DNA from: an uncultured Novosphingobium sp. | Lineage (GTDB): Bacteria > Pseudomonadota > Alphaproteobacteria > Sphingomonadales > Sphingomonadaceae | Reading direction: 5' to 3' | Assembly (NCBI GenBank): GCA_946886075.1 | Contig: CAMPHR010000028.1 | Location: 1 to 41,420, forward strand | Length of the DNA stretch: 41,420 bases | Shown here: one piece after another, positions 1-8,697 of the stretch | Layout: the number at the start of each line of letters is the position of its first letter | Position numbering within the stretch: the stretch's first letter is position 1 | Program-made: the position numbers and the translations under genes | The notes under the pieces: model-generated | Seen by the model: only the letters and a program-made list of their open reading frames with translations | Database searches by the model: none | What the model was told of the DNA's origin: nothing

Positions 1-41
1 GCCCACCCCCTGACCCCCTCCCGCCTGCGGGAGGGGGAAAT
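1..41 (+). repeat. REP-like palindromic repeat, copy 1
   Basis: An imperfect palindrome of C-runs and G-runs: positions 14-24 pair with 27-37 (11 bp) around a 2-nt loop, preceded by the conserved GCCCACCCCC block at 1-10. A second copy, inverted, lies at 21195-21235 with only a few mismatches, so this is a dispersed family. Similar intergenic repeats are common in sphingomonad genomes. The left end may be cut by the window. Confidence 0.6.
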
Positions 42-145
42 GAGCGATCATCATCCTCTCTTGCGGGTTGAGACAAAGCTGTGGCTCAATCACTCCCGCC
101 GCCAAAACCCTCACAATCACCCTCAAACTCCGCTACATCCCACCC

Positions 146-643
146 ATGCATATCCGACCCGAACGCCAGAGCGATCAAGCAGCCATCACCGAAGTAACGG
201 CCCAGGCATTTGCCGGCGTCGAACATAGCGATCATACAGAGACCCGGATCATCAGCCGGTTGCGCGAAACGGGCGATTTGACCCTCTCGCTGGTGGCAAT
301 CGACGGCGATGATCTCATAGGCCATGTCGCCTTCTCGCCGGTAACGATAAACGGCCAGCATCAGGCATGCTATGGCCTGGGCCCGGTGTCGGTACGGCCC
401 GACCGTCAGCGCCAGGCCGTCGGCTCGGCTCTGATCCAGGCGGGGCTTCAGCAGCTTCGCTCATTGAACGCCGCCGCGTGCGTCGTGCTAGGCGATCCGG
501 ACTTTTACCGCCGCTTCGGCTTCGAACGGGATGATCGCTTGCATTATGCAGGCGCGCCGCCGGAATATTTCATGTGCTTGATGCTGGAAGCTCAGGACGT
601 GCCCTCGGGGCTGATCGAGTACGCCCCCGCCTTCACCGGGTGA
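146..643 (+). CDS. GNAT family N-acetyltransferase (YhbS-like)
   Basis: A 165-residue protein with the acetyl-CoA-dependent N-acetyltransferase fold. Visible are an N-terminal HIRPERQSD strand, a central LGPVSVRPDRQRQAVGSALI segment that matches the acetyl-CoA pyrophosphate-binding motif A, and the LGDPDFYRRFGFE segment typical of the YhbS/YjhQ-type subgroup. The acceptor substrate cannot be read from the sequence. The ATG at 146 is preferred over upstream starts because the conserved fold begins directly after it. The gene stands alone, convergent with mtgA, 44 bp away. Confidence 0.8.
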   Translation: MHIRPERQSDQAAITEVTAQAFAGVEHSDHTETRIISRLRETGDLTLSLVAIDGDDLIGHVAFSPVTINGQHQACYGLGPVSVRPDRQRQAVGSALIQAGLQQLRSLNAAACVVLGDPDFYRRFGFERDDRLHYAGAPPEYFMCLMLEAQDVPSGLIEYAPAFTG

Positions 644-687
644 CCCTTCGGGGTAGCCCCGTGTCGCCCACCAATCCCAGTTGAACT

Positions 688-1383
688 TCATCGCACACAA
701 CTGTCCAGCCGATCCCGCGCAACCACGCCGATGCGCCCAGCTATGCTGTTGCCATAGCGCCGGGTAAATCCCCGCGGAGTCACGGCAGCGCGCTTCTTGG
801 GCAAAGGCAGCACTGCGGCAATCCGCGCTGCCTCAGCTCGCGTCAGCCTGCCCGCGCCATGATGGAAATAGCGCATGGCCCCAGCCTGCACCCCATAGGT
901 CCCGATCCCGGTTTCAGCGACATTCAGATAGACTTCCATGATCCGCCGCTTCCCCCAGATCGCCTCGATCAAGACGGTGAACCACGCTTCGAAGCCCTTC
1001 CTGATGAAGCCGCCACCTTGGAAAAGGAAAACATTCTTGGCGGTCTGCTGGCTGATGGTCGACCCGCCCCGGATACGTCCGCCGCTCGCATTGTGACGCA
1101 ATGCCGATGCGATGGCGACGGCGTCAAAACCATGATGGCTGCAAAAGCGGCTGTCTTCCCCGGCGATCGCCGCGCGCGCCATGTTAGGGTCGATGTCGTC
1201 CAGGCTGACCCAATCCTTGGTGATGCCATTGGGATCGAGCAGCATCGTCAGCGTCACCGGAGGTGGAACAAATCGATAGATGAGCACCAGCAGCAGGGAG
1301 AGCAGCACAAATGCCCCAGCGATCTTGAACGGAATGCGGAGCCAGCGGAAAGAACGACGGGGAGGGACAGGGCGAGAAGTCAT
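688..1383 (-). CDS. mtgA: monofunctional peptidoglycan glycosyltransferase MtgA
   Basis: A 231-residue family GT51 transglycosylase that polymerises lipid II into glycan strands at the periplasmic face of the inner membrane. A single hydrophobic anchor (about residues 20-37) is followed by the GT51 motifs EDSRFCSHHGFD, GGSTISQQTAKN and IMEVYLNVAETG. The first holds the catalytic Glu. There is no penicillin-binding transpeptidase domain, so it is the monofunctional type, at the usual length. The ATG at 1383 was chosen because the longer frame would place a long hydrophilic, rpoH-terminator-encoded stretch before the anchor. It lies downstream of rpoH on the same strand but beyond the rpoH terminator. 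Confidence 0.9.
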   Translation of the reverse strand: MTSRPVPPRRSFRWLRIPFKIAGAFVLLSLLLVLIYRFVPPPVTLTMLLDPNGITKDWVSLDDIDPNMARAAIAGEDSRFCSHHGFDAVAIASALRHNASGGRIRGGSTISQQTAKNVFLFQGGGFIRKGFEAWFTVLIEAIWGKRRIMEVYLNVAETGIGTYGVQAGAMRYFHHGAGRLTRAEAARIAAVLPLPKKRAAVTPRGFTRRYGNSIAGRIGVVARDRLDSCVR

Positions 1384-1454
1384 AAGGCTGCTCGTAACGT
1401 GATCAATGTCGCTTTCAAGTGATCTGCGTCGCCATTTCCATGCAGCAGGACTGA

Positions 1455-1488
1455 TAAAAAAACAGGCCCCAGATCGCTCCAGGGCCTG
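1455..1488 (-). terminator. intrinsic terminator of rpoH
   Basis: On the minus strand CAGGCCCT (1488-1481) pairs with the GGGCCTG at 1469-1463, and a run of seven T follows. It sits 22 nt after the rpoH stop codon. Confidence 0.85.
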
Positions 1489-1509
1489 CTTCCTTGATCT
1501 CAATTACCG

Positions 1510-2421
1510 TCAGGCGAGTGCCAGCCGCATCTTGCCGAGCCTGTCGCCCGCGATGCGCATCATTGCCTTTTGCAGCTTCTCAAAGGCGCGAACCTCGATC
1601 TGCCGCACGCGCTCGCGCGACACGCCGTAGACCTGACTCAATTCCTCAAGCGTCTTGGGCTCTTCCGCCAGACGCCGCTCGGCCAGGATGTGCTTCTCGC
1701 GATCATTCAGGTCGTCCATCGCCTCGACCAGCATGTCGTGACGCAGGGTCTTTTCCTGCTCGTCCGCGACGCGCTCGTCCTGCAACGGATCGGTGTCCGC
1801 CAGCCAGTCCTGCCACTGCCCTTCGCCATCCTCGCGCATCGGCACGTTCAGCGACGTGTCGCCGCCCATCGCCATGCGACGATTCATGGAGATCACGTCG
1901 TCCTCGGACACGCCAAGGTCGGTCGCGATCTTGCGCACGTCATCCGGGTGCAGGTCGCCATCCTCGAACGCTTCGATATTGTTCTTCATCCGGCGAAGGT
2001 TGAAAAACAGCTTCTTCTGCGCCGCAGTGGTGCCCATCTTTACGAGCGACCAGCTGCGGAGAATGAATTCCTGAATCGACGCGCGAATCCACCACATGGC
2101 GTAGGTGGCCAGACGGAAGCCGCGCTCAGGCTCGAACTTCTTCACGCCCTGCATCAGGCCGATATTGCCTTCGCTGATCAGCTCGCTGACCGGCAGGCCA
2201 TAGCCGCGATAGCCCATGGCGATCTTCGCCACCAGGCGCAGGTGCGACGTCACCAGTTGCGCAGCCGCCTCAGGATCCTGATGCTCGGCATAGCGCTTCG
2301 CGAGCATATATTCCTGCTCGGGGGTCAGAATCGGAAACTTGCGAATTTCCGACAGATAGCGGTTTAGGCTGGCTTCACCGCCCAGCGCTGGAACCGCGGG
2401 GACATTGCTTCTATCAGCCAT
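1510..2421 (-). CDS. rpoH: RNA polymerase sigma-32 factor RpoH
   Basis: A 303-residue alternative sigma factor of the heat-shock type, which directs RNA polymerase to chaperone and protease promoters. Sigma region 2 is clear (LVTSHLRLVAKIAMGYRGYG, then SEGNIGLMQGVKKFEPERGF and LATYAMWWIRASIQEFIL). A variant RpoH box is visible as WSLVKMGTTAAQKKLFFNLR. The region-4 helix-turn-helix is TLEELSQVYGVSRERVRQIE near the C-terminus. Length is normal for alphaproteobacterial RpoH. The ATG at 2421 follows a GGTGA ribosome site. Some alphaproteobacteria have two RpoH paralogues and this window does not say which this is. The gene follows the RluD gene by 77 bp and ends at a strong terminator. Confidence 0.93.
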   Translation of the reverse strand: MADRSNVPAVPALGGEASLNRYLSEIRKFPILTPEQEYMLAKRYAEHQDPEAAAQLVTSHLRLVAKIAMGYRGYGLPVSELISEGNIGLMQGVKKFEPERGFRLATYAMWWIRASIQEFILRSWSLVKMGTTAAQKKLFFNLRRMKNNIEAFEDGDLHPDDVRKIATDLGVSEDDVISMNRRMAMGGDTSLNVPMREDGEGQWQDWLADTDPLQDERVADEQEKTLRHDMLVEAMDDLNDREKHILAERRLAEEPKTLEELSQVYGVSRERVRQIEVRAFEKLQKAMMRIAGDRLGKMRLALA

Positions 2422-2498
2422 GTCGCTTCACCTTTCCCTTTCATGCGCGGCGGGACCCAGAAGAGGCGTCCAAGGCGCCGTCGCAAACTTGTCAAAAC

Positions 2499-3449
2499 CT
2501 ATACGTGGAGCTCGCTTAACAGTTCCTGCATGTCGGTAGGCAGTGCACTGTCGAAGCTGAGTTTTTGCCCCGTGAAGGGATGTATGAACCCCAGCCTTTT
2601 GGCGTGCAATGCCTGCCTTTTGAAACGTAGCGTTTCCAGTATCGTTTTGAAACCTTTTTTGTCTCTACTGTACACCGGGTCGCCGATCAAGGGGTGACCA
2701 AGATGCGCCATATGCACGCGCACCTGATGGGTACGCCCGGTCTCCAGCTTGCATTCGACCAGAGCGGCGCCCGCGAGCCGCTCGATCGTGCGGTAATGGG
2801 TGACCGCATGCTTGCCGCGTCCTTCGCGATGCACCGCCATCTTCTTCCGATCGGCGTCCGATCGCCCGATCCAGGTATCGACCGTTCCGGCGGTCGGACG
2901 AGGCAATCCATAGACGATCGCGGCATACAGGCGATCGATGCTGTGCGCCTTGAACTGTTGCGCGAGGCCCTCATGCGCGCGATCCGATTTGGCGACGACC
3001 AGCAGGCCAGACGTATCCTTGTCGATCCGATGCACGATGCCCGGCCGCGCCACGCCGCCGATGCCGGACAGCTCGCCCCGGCAATGATGCAGCAAGGCGT
3101 TAACCAGCGTCCCGTCCAGATTGCCCGCGGCCGGATGCACCACCAGGCCAGCGGGCTTGTCGACGACGATCAGGTCAGCGTCCTCATGAACGATGGTCAG
3201 TGGAATATCCTGGGCGATCGCTTCGGCTTCAGCGGGCGCGGGGATGTTGACCGCGAACAGTTGACCAGCGGCCACCTTCATCGACGGGTTGAGCGTCCGT
3301 CCGCCCGCAGTCACCTCACCCTCGACAATCAGGCTCTTCAACCGTTCGCGCGACAGCTCCGGCAGCAGTTCGGCAAGCGCCTTGTCGAGGCGAAGCCCAT
3401 GTTGCGCTTCGCCAATCGTTGCTTCGATGATGGAAACCCCCGAACCCAT
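2499..3449 (-). CDS. rluD: RluD-family 23S rRNA pseudouridine synthase
   Basis: A 316-residue enzyme that isomerises uridines in 23S rRNA to pseudouridine. An N-terminal S4 RNA-binding domain (about residues 17-65, LRLDKALAELLPELSRERLK) precedes the RluA-type catalytic domain with HRIDKDTSGLLVVAKSD, which carries the catalytic Asp, and the GRTHQVRVHMAHLGHPLIGD motif. This domain order fits RluD, although RluC shares it. The ATG at 3449 starts only 17 bp from the divergent JAMM gene, so its promoter must overlap that gene. It precedes rpoH on the same strand. Confidence 0.88.
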   Translation of the reverse strand: MGSGVSIIEATIGEAQHGLRLDKALAELLPELSRERLKSLIVEGEVTAGGRTLNPSMKVAAGQLFAVNIPAPAEAEAIAQDIPLTIVHEDADLIVVDKPAGLVVHPAAGNLDGTLVNALLHHCRGELSGIGGVARPGIVHRIDKDTSGLLVVAKSDRAHEGLAQQFKAHSIDRLYAAIVYGLPRPTAGTVDTWIGRSDADRKKMAVHREGRGKHAVTHYRTIERLAGAALVECKLETGRTHQVRVHMAHLGHPLIGDPVYSRDKKGFKTILETLRFKRQALHAKRLGFIHPFTGQKLSFDSALPTDMQELLSELHV

Positions 3450-3466
3450 TGGTTAAGCATGTAGGA

Positions 3467-3868
3467 ATGAAGGTTCGAATTTCAAGGTCGATAGTGGAAC
3501 AAATCATGTCCCTGGCGGCTGCCAGCGAGCATGAAGTCTGCGGTCTGCTGCTGGGAGAAGCGGGCCATGTTCGCGAAATCCGTCCGGCCAACAACGTCGC
3601 GCGCGATCCTCTTCGCCATTTCGAGCTTGATCCAGTGACGCTGCTCGCAGCGCACAAGGCGGCGCGTGCTGGTGGCCCGGCCATATTGGGTCACTATCAT
3701 TCGCATCCTGGCGGCATGCCCGTGCCGTCGGCGACCGACGCCGCCAACGCGCAGCCTGACGGCAGCCTGTGGTTGATCATCGGTAGGGGGGAGGCGGGGC
3801 TATGGTTATCGGGCGCGGGAGAGGGCGGCACAGTCGCCTTCACCTGCGCGAAGCTCGACATCATGTGA
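3467..3868 (+). CDS. M67-family JAMM/MPN metallopeptidase
   Basis: A 133-residue Mov34/MPN/PAD-1-type zinc peptidase. The full JAMM signature is present: Glu23 in HEVCGLL, His78 and His80 in HYHSHP, Ser88 and Asp91 in PSATD. Bacterial members remove ubiquitin-like or sulfur-carrier tails or act on cysteine adducts, but no carrier protein gene lies nearby, so the substrate is unknown. The ATG at 3467 is preferred to the TTG at 3449 because ISRSIVEQI is the usual family N-terminus. The start leaves only 17 bp to the divergent rluD start. chpT follows 90 bp downstream on the same strand. Confidence 0.85.
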   Translation: MKVRISRSIVEQIMSLAAASEHEVCGLLLGEAGHVREIRPANNVARDPLRHFELDPVTLLAAHKAARAGGPAILGHYHSHPGGMPVPSATDAANAQPDGSLWLIIGRGEAGLWLSGAGEGGTVAFTCAKLDIM

Positions 3869-3958
3869 GGCAAAGGCGGTAGGCCGGGGTTGCATCCTGT
3901 GCCCCGGCAGCGCATTAGCCTCTCATTCCTTTCAGTCATTTCCGGCGGCGCATCCTTC

Positions 3959-4606
3959 ATGACCAATCCGACCGACAGCATCGAATTTGCCAGCCTGCTT
4001 TGTTCGCGCCTGTGTCATGACCTGCTGAGCCCGGTTGGCGCGCTGAACAACGGCCTGGAATTGATGGCTGACGAGACAGACCCGGAAATGCGCCAGCGCT
4101 GCCTCGATCTGCTGGCCGACAGCGCGAAGACATCGGCGAATAAGCTCAAATTCTTCCGTCTGGCCTTTGGGTCGGCAGGTGGTTTCGGCGATGCTGTTCC
4201 CACCCATGAGGCCCGCGTCGCGATCGAGGGGATGTTCGCTGGGGCTGGCCGGGTGAAAGTCGGCTGGTTGGTTGATGACGACATGCTCGACAAATTGCCG
4301 GTCAAGGTGCTGCTGAACCTTGCCCTGATTGCAGGCGATGCCTTGGTGCGAGGCGGCCAGCTGGATATTGGTGCGGAACGGCGTCCGGGCGTCACCGAAA
4401 TCGTGGTGCGGGCCGAAGGGCCAAAGCTAGTGCTCGATCCCGATCTGCGGTCGGCCCTTGCAGGAACGCTGCCGGAAGAAGGGCTTGCTTCTCGCACCGC
4501 TGCCGCCTGGATGGTCCGCAGCCTCGTAACGACTGCAGGCGGCGAGATCGCGCTGTCCCCTGCTGGCGAACCGGTGTTGCTCTTCGGCGCATCGATCCCC
4601 GGTTGA
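3959..4606 (+). CDS. chpT: histidine phosphotransferase ChpT
   Basis: A 215-residue member of the ChpT/HPTransfase family. In alphaproteobacteria ChpT passes phosphate from the hybrid kinase CckA to CtrA and CpdR, controlling the cell cycle and, in many lineages, motility and surface structures. The phosphorylated His is His20 in LCHDLLSPVGALNNGLEL, the family hallmark, followed by a degenerate Bergerat-like C-terminal fold without ATP-binding boxes. The ATG at 3959 starts the conserved block, and the upstream in-frame ATG at 3890 would add 23 unconserved residues. It is convergent with the FkbM gene. A GGGTTGCA octamer lies at 3887-3894 upstream. Confidence 0.9.
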   Translation: MTNPTDSIEFASLLCSRLCHDLLSPVGALNNGLELMADETDPEMRQRCLDLLADSAKTSANKLKFFRLAFGSAGGFGDAVPTHEARVAIEGMFAGAGRVKVGWLVDDDMLDKLPVKVLLNLALIAGDALVRGGQLDIGAERRPGVTEIVVRAEGPKLVLDPDLRSALAGTLPEEGLASRTAAAWMVRSLVTTAGGEIALSPAGEPVLLFGASIPG

Positions 4607-4644
4607 CGCCGTCCGTATTCGGCATCTTCCTTCGGATCGTCTGT

Positions 4645-5502
4645 TCAGGCAGTGATGCTGGACGATTGTTCCTCAGGTATGAAGAAGCGGTTTGGCCCTT
4701 GATCGGCGTCCGCGCCAAACGGCCTCAGGCGATTGTCGAAAGCCTTGTAACCGGCCGCTGCCATCAGGCGCATGACAGCATCTTGCTGATTGGTCACTTC
4801 CACCATCAACTTGGGCCGGTGGGTGGCCAGGCATTCGGCCATCCCGTTCAGGGCCATTAGTTCTGCGCCCTCGATATCGATTTTCAGGAAGTCGGGTCTG
4901 ATCATCTTCGATGCCACAAATGTGTCGATCGTCGTCACCTTCACCTGCGTGCGGCTGTATGGTTGGTTCGAAAAGGCGTTCTGATTATTCCTCTCCAGAT
5001 TTTCATAATCCTGGATCAGCGACGAATTCTGGCCCGAGAGATTTTCGATGTAGAATGAGGCCTGGCCCACGGTGTCTCCCACTGCTTCCGGGATGATTTT
5101 CGCATGAGGGAACGACGCCAGGTTGGCGGTCAGATACCGTAGATTGTCCCTACTCGGCTCGAAGACAAAGGCCGCGCCGCCAGGGCCGATGAGCTTGGCA
5201 AGGTAGATGCTGATATAGCCGATATGGGCACCAGCTTCGATGACTATGTCGTTGGGTTTGATGAGGCGTGCGAGGCTGGACATAACGCCACTTTCTCGAC
5301 CACGACCATGATACCAGTAGCCGCGATGCCGATACACATTCAGGCGTACCTTCGCGCCTTCGACCCAATGATGGGAAATGGTGACGTCCCGCGATGCGAG
5401 CTGGGGCAGGAGCGTGAAGGCTGCGCGCCGCAACAGGCGGTGTCGATGCAAACCCATTGATCTGAATGCAGAAATCCCCACCGAAGGTTGCATGTTCGCC
5501 AT
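4645..5502 (-). CDS. FkbM-family SAM-dependent methyltransferase
   Basis: A 285-residue class I methyltransferase of the FkbM family, which often O-methylates sugars or polyketides. The SAM-binding motif is VIEAGAHIGYISIYLAKLIG (around residues 88-107) with the acidic FEPSRDN partner. The family signature DFLKIDIEGAELMALNGM follows, with LMVEVTNQ near the end. There is no signal peptide. The start at 5502 has a GGGAGG ribosome site 7 nt upstream. Its acceptor is unknown. It lies apart from the EPS operon, next to glnA on the same strand but separated by the glnA terminator, so it probably has its own promoter. Confidence 0.82.
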   Translation of the reverse strand: MANMQPSVGISAFRSMGLHRHRLLRRAAFTLLPQLASRDVTISHHWVEGAKVRLNVYRHRGYWYHGRGRESGVMSSLARLIKPNDIVIEAGAHIGYISIYLAKLIGPGGAAFVFEPSRDNLRYLTANLASFPHAKIIPEAVGDTVGQASFYIENLSGQNSSLIQDYENLERNNQNAFSNQPYSRTQVKVTTIDTFVASKMIRPDFLKIDIEGAELMALNGMAECLATHRPKLMVEVTNQQDAVMRLMAAAGYKAFDNRLRPFGADADQGPNRFFIPEEQSSSITA

Positions 5503-5638
5503 GGTCTGCCTCCCTTTCGCGCGCCAGTAATATCTCGCGGGAGAGGCTTCGTAATTATCAATGAAGGCTTACCCATCATGGCTATTGTGTTGCTGCTATA
5601 TTGCTAACTTCCTGCTGACCTGACCGATCCGATCGAAC

Positions 5639-5670
5639 AGAAAAAGCCCGGCCACTTTCGTGACCCGGCT
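5639..5670 (-). terminator. intrinsic terminator of glnA
   Basis: On the minus strand an 11-bp stem (AGCCGGGTCAC with GTGGCCGGGCT, one mismatch and one G-U pair) closes a GAAA tetraloop and is followed by TTTTTCT. It begins about 25 nt after the glnA stop. Confidence 0.85.
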
Positions 5671-5694
5671 CTTCCCTATCCCAAATTCGAAAAT

Positions 5695-7107
5695 TCAGGC
5701 GCTGTAGTACATGTCGAATTCGACCGGCGAGGGAGCCATTTCCCAACGGTACACTTCGGGCCACTTCAGCTCGATATAGGCTTCGATCTGGTCCTTGGTG
5801 AACACGTCGCCCTTCAGCAGGAACTCATAGTCGGCTTCCAGGCTGTTGAGCGCTTCACGGAGCGAACCGCAAACGGTCGGCACCTGGCTCAGCTCTTCCG
5901 GCGGCAGGTCATAGAGGTTCTTGTCCATCGCGGAACCCGGATGGATCTTGTTCTCGATGCCGTCCAGACCAGCCATCAGCAGCGCTGCGTAGCAGAGGTA
6001 CGGGTTGGCCATCGCGTCGGGGAAGCGGAACTCGACGCGCTTTGCCTTTGAGCCCGCACCGTAGGGAATACGGCAGGAGGCCGAACGGTTACGAGCCGAA
6101 TAGGCCAGCAGAACCGGCGCTTCAAAGCCCGGCACCAGGCGCTTGTAGCTGTTGGTGGTCGGGTTGGTGAAGGCGTTCAGGGCCTTGGCATGCTTGATCA
6201 CGCCGCCAATGAAGTAGAGGCACATGTCGGACAGGCCCGCATAGCCTTCGCCCGCGAAGAGCGGCTTGCCGCTGTCCCAGATCGACATGTGGGTGTGCAT
6301 GCCCGAACCGTTGTCGGCTGCAATCGGCTTCGGCATGAAGGTCGCGGTCTTGCCATAGGCCTGGGCGACCATCTGCACGACATATTTGTAGATCTGCATG
6401 CGGTCGGCGGTCTGGACCAGCGTGCCGAAGGTCAGGCCGAGTTCATGCTGGGCAGCGGCCACTTCATGGTGGTGCTTGTCGCAGGGCAGGCCCATTTCGA
6501 GCATGGTGGTGACCATTTCGGCGCGGATGTCGGTGGCCGGATCGACCGGAGCAACCGGGAAGTAGCCGCCCTTGGCGCGCGGACGGTGGGCAAGGTTGCC
6601 ACCTTCATATTCACGGCCGGTGTTGGTCGGCAGTTCGATGTCGTCGATCTTGTAGAACGACTCGTTATAGTCGTTGTTGAAGCGGACATCGTCGAACATG
6701 AAGAATTCGGCTTCCGGGCCGACATAGACGGTGTCGCCGAAACCAGCCGACTTGACGAAGGCTTCCGCGCGCTTGGCGGTCGAACGCGGGTCACGAGCAT
6801 AGAGTTCGCCAGTGTCGGGTTCGACGATGTCGCAGAACAGGATCAGCATCGGGGTTGCGCTGAAGGGATCGACGTAGACGGCGTCCAGATCCGGCTTCAG
6901 GATCATGTCGGACTCGTTGATCGCCTTCCAGCCTTCGATCGACGAACCGTCGAACATCAGGCCTTCGTTCAGCTCATCTTCGCCCAGCACCGAAGACACC
7001 ATGGTCAGGTGCTGCCACTTGCCCTTGGGGTCGGTGAAGCGCAGATCGACCCATTCGATCTCCTTTTCTTCGACCATCTTCAGGATGTCTTTTGGCGTGT
7101 TGGCCAT
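5695..7107 (-). CDS. glnA: type I glutamine synthetase
   Basis: A 470-residue cytoplasmic dodecameric enzyme making glutamine from glutamate, ammonia and ATP. The beta-grasp domain carries [10 protein letters not shown]. The catalytic domain has [37 protein letters not shown] and [23 protein letters not shown]. The tyrosine in NLYDLPPEE (about residue 398) is the adenylylation site of the GSI-beta type, implying control by GlnE and by the PII protein encoded just upstream. The ATG at 7107 is preferred to the ATG at 7128 because MANTPKDIL is the usual N-terminus. The 104-bp gap to glnB contains a stable hairpin. Confidence 0.96.
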   Translation of the reverse strand: MANTPKDILKMVEEKEIEWVDLRFTDPKGKWQHLTMVSSVLGEDELNEGLMFDGSSIEGWKAINESDMILKPDLDAVYVDPFSATPMLILFCDIVEPDTGELYARDPRSTAKRAEAFVKSAGFGDTVYVGPEAEFFMFDDVRFNNDYNESFYKIDDIELPTNTGREYEGGNLAHRPRAKGGYFPVAPVDPATDIRAEMVTTMLEMGLPCDKHHHEVAAAQHELGLTFGTLVQTADRMQIYKYVVQMVAQAYGKTATFMPKPIAADNGSGMHTHMSIWDSGKPLFAGEGYAGLSDMCLYFIGGVIKHAKALNAFTNPTTNSYKRLVPGFEAPVLLAYSARNRSASCRIPYGAGSKAKRVEFRFPDAMANPYLCYAALLMAGLDGIENKIHPGSAMDKNLYDLPPEELSQVPTVCGSLREALNSLEADYEFLLKGDVFTKDQIEAYIELKWPEVYRWEMAPSPVEFDMYYSA

Positions 7108-7164
7108 GTGCGCTTGCCCTTCTTTCATATTTGCCCCCCCGAAGGGGTCTTGGATGTTGCAGTT

Positions 7165-7190
7165 CGCCAGCTCCTTTTACGAAGCTGGCG
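7165..7190 (-). promoter_or_regulatory. intercistronic hairpin between glnB and glnA
   Basis: Perfect 8-bp inverted repeat CGCCAGCT/AGCTGGCG (7165-7172 with 7183-7190) with a 10-nt loop and no following T run. A second short C/G hairpin lies at about 7133-7147. It could be an RNA-processing or stability element giving different glnB and glnA levels. The structure is seen; the function is inferred. Confidence 0.4.
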
Positions 7191-7211
7191 CGGAACCGGA
7201 ATGGATGAGGT

Positions 7212-7553
<342 letters not shown>

Positions 7554-7660
7554 TCACTTCCCAACCCAAACGCGCGCTCGATGATGGAGAAATCTCCATC
7601 GATCCATATTCATCAGCGACGATCTTCATGCCCCCCACCGACATGAGCCTCGCCTTTGAA

Positions 7661-7680
7661 CAATCAATTACCGTGCCAAA
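7661..7680 (-). promoter_or_regulatory. candidate sigma-54 promoter of glnBA
   Basis: On the minus strand TTGGCACGGTAATTGAT (7679-7663) matches the -24 element perfectly (TTGGCACG) and the -12 element except for GA in place of GC. The spacing of 10 nt between the GG and the -12 dinucleotide is exactly that of sigma-54 promoters. The predicted start is near 7653, giving a leader of about 100 nt for glnB. Confidence 0.55.
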
Positions 7681-7762
7681 TGGCGAATCGCTTAGCCACG
7701 CTTTCGGGGATGCTGCAATCTTTGTCCATATCGCCCGGTTTCTGGGCAGCCGCGATCCACCT

Positions 7763-7779
7763 TGCCTAGTTTTTAGGCA
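7763..7779 (-). promoter_or_regulatory. candidate NtrC binding site
   Basis: A 17-bp palindrome, TGCCTAAAAACTAGGCA on the minus strand, with 6-bp arms and the TGC-N11-GCA form of NtrC enhancer sites. Its centre is about 118 nt upstream of the predicted sigma-54 start, a usual enhancer distance. It also lies 10-28 nt after the map stop codon but has no T run, so it is less likely to be a terminator. Confidence 0.5.
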
Positions 7780-7788
7780 GGGCAATGC

Positions 7789-8619
7789 TTAGCCAAGATA
7801 AGGCGGCGCATCGAGGCCCGCCGGGCTCTTCGTGAAGATCTCGCACCCTGTCTCGGTGATGCCAATGCTATGTTCAAATTGCGCCGACAGCGTCCGGTCG
7901 CGAGTTACCGCCGTCCAGCCGTCCTCCATCATCTTCACGCCCGCTTTTCCGATGTTGATCATCGGTTCGATCGTGAAGAACATGCCCGGACGCAGCTCCG
8001 GCCCCGTGCCCGGACGGCCGATATGCACGACTTCCGGACTGTCATGAAATACCCGGCCAAGACCGTGGCCGCAGAAATCGCGCACCACGCCATAGCGATG
8101 CCTTTCTGCATGCTTTTGGATGGCATGGCCGATGTCGCCCAGATGATTGCCCGGTTTTGCCTGCTCGATGCCCAGCATCAGGCACTCATAGGTGACTTCG
8201 ACCAGGCGCTTGGCCTTGATGCTGGTCTCGCCGACGATGAACATGCGGCTCGTGTCGCCGTGCCAGCCATCAACCAGCGGCGTCACGTCGATATTCAGGA
8301 TGTCGCCATCCTTCAGCTTCAGATCGCCCGGTATGCCATGACAGATGACATTGTTGAGCGAGATGCAGCAGCTATGGGTGTAGCCGCGATAGCCCAGGGT
8401 CGCAGGCACACCACCGCCATCCAGCGTCATGCGCCGAACAATGTCGTCCAGCTCACCCGTGGTGACGCCGGGCACGACATGAGGCACCAGCGCATCGAGG
8501 ATCTCCGCCGCCAATCGGCCAGCCTTCCGCATGCCTTCAAAGCCCGCCGCGTCATATAATTTGATCGCGGTCGATCGTGAAACCGGCGCATCGGCCGTCA
8601 TCGTCATATATTCGGTCAT
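7789..8619 (-). CDS. map: type I methionine aminopeptidase
   Basis: A 276-residue metalloenzyme that removes the initiator methionine from new proteins. All five metal ligands are in place: Asp in DILNIDVTPLVDGW, Asp in WHGDTSRMF, His in CGHGLGRVFH, Glu in FFTIEPMI and Glu in AQFEHSIGIT. The His in RGYTHSCCIS is the substrate-binding one. There is no N-terminal zinc-finger extension, only about 28 extra residues, so it is type Ia-like. The start at 8619 is divergent from the CinA-like gene, 78 bp away. The NtrC-like palindrome of glnB lies just after its stop. Confidence 0.95.
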   Translation of the reverse strand: MTEYMTMTADAPVSRSTAIKLYDAAGFEGMRKAGRLAAEILDALVPHVVPGVTTGELDDIVRRMTLDGGGVPATLGYRGYTHSCCISLNNVICHGIPGDLKLKDGDILNIDVTPLVDGWHGDTSRMFIVGETSIKAKRLVEVTYECLMLGIEQAKPGNHLGDIGHAIQKHAERHRYGVVRDFCGHGLGRVFHDSPEVVHIGRPGTGPELRPGMFFTIEPMINIGKAGVKMMEDGWTAVTRDRTLSAQFEHSIGITETGCEIFTKSPAGLDAPPYLG

Positions 8620-8697
8620 GATCCGATTATAGGCGGACCGGTCGGATATTGCGAGGCCCCCTTCGCGCCGGACTAGGCAGCAGACGCGTCAAAGGCT

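Noticed and set aside
649..661. Short CGGGG-TAG-CCCCG hairpin between the GNAT gene and mtgA as a terminator
   Set aside because: Only 5 bp with a 3-nt loop and no T run on either strand.
2490..2495. TTGACA (minus strand) as a -35 element for rpoH
   Set aside because: Perfect -35 match, but the sequence 16-18 nt downstream is GC-rich with no -10-like hexamer.
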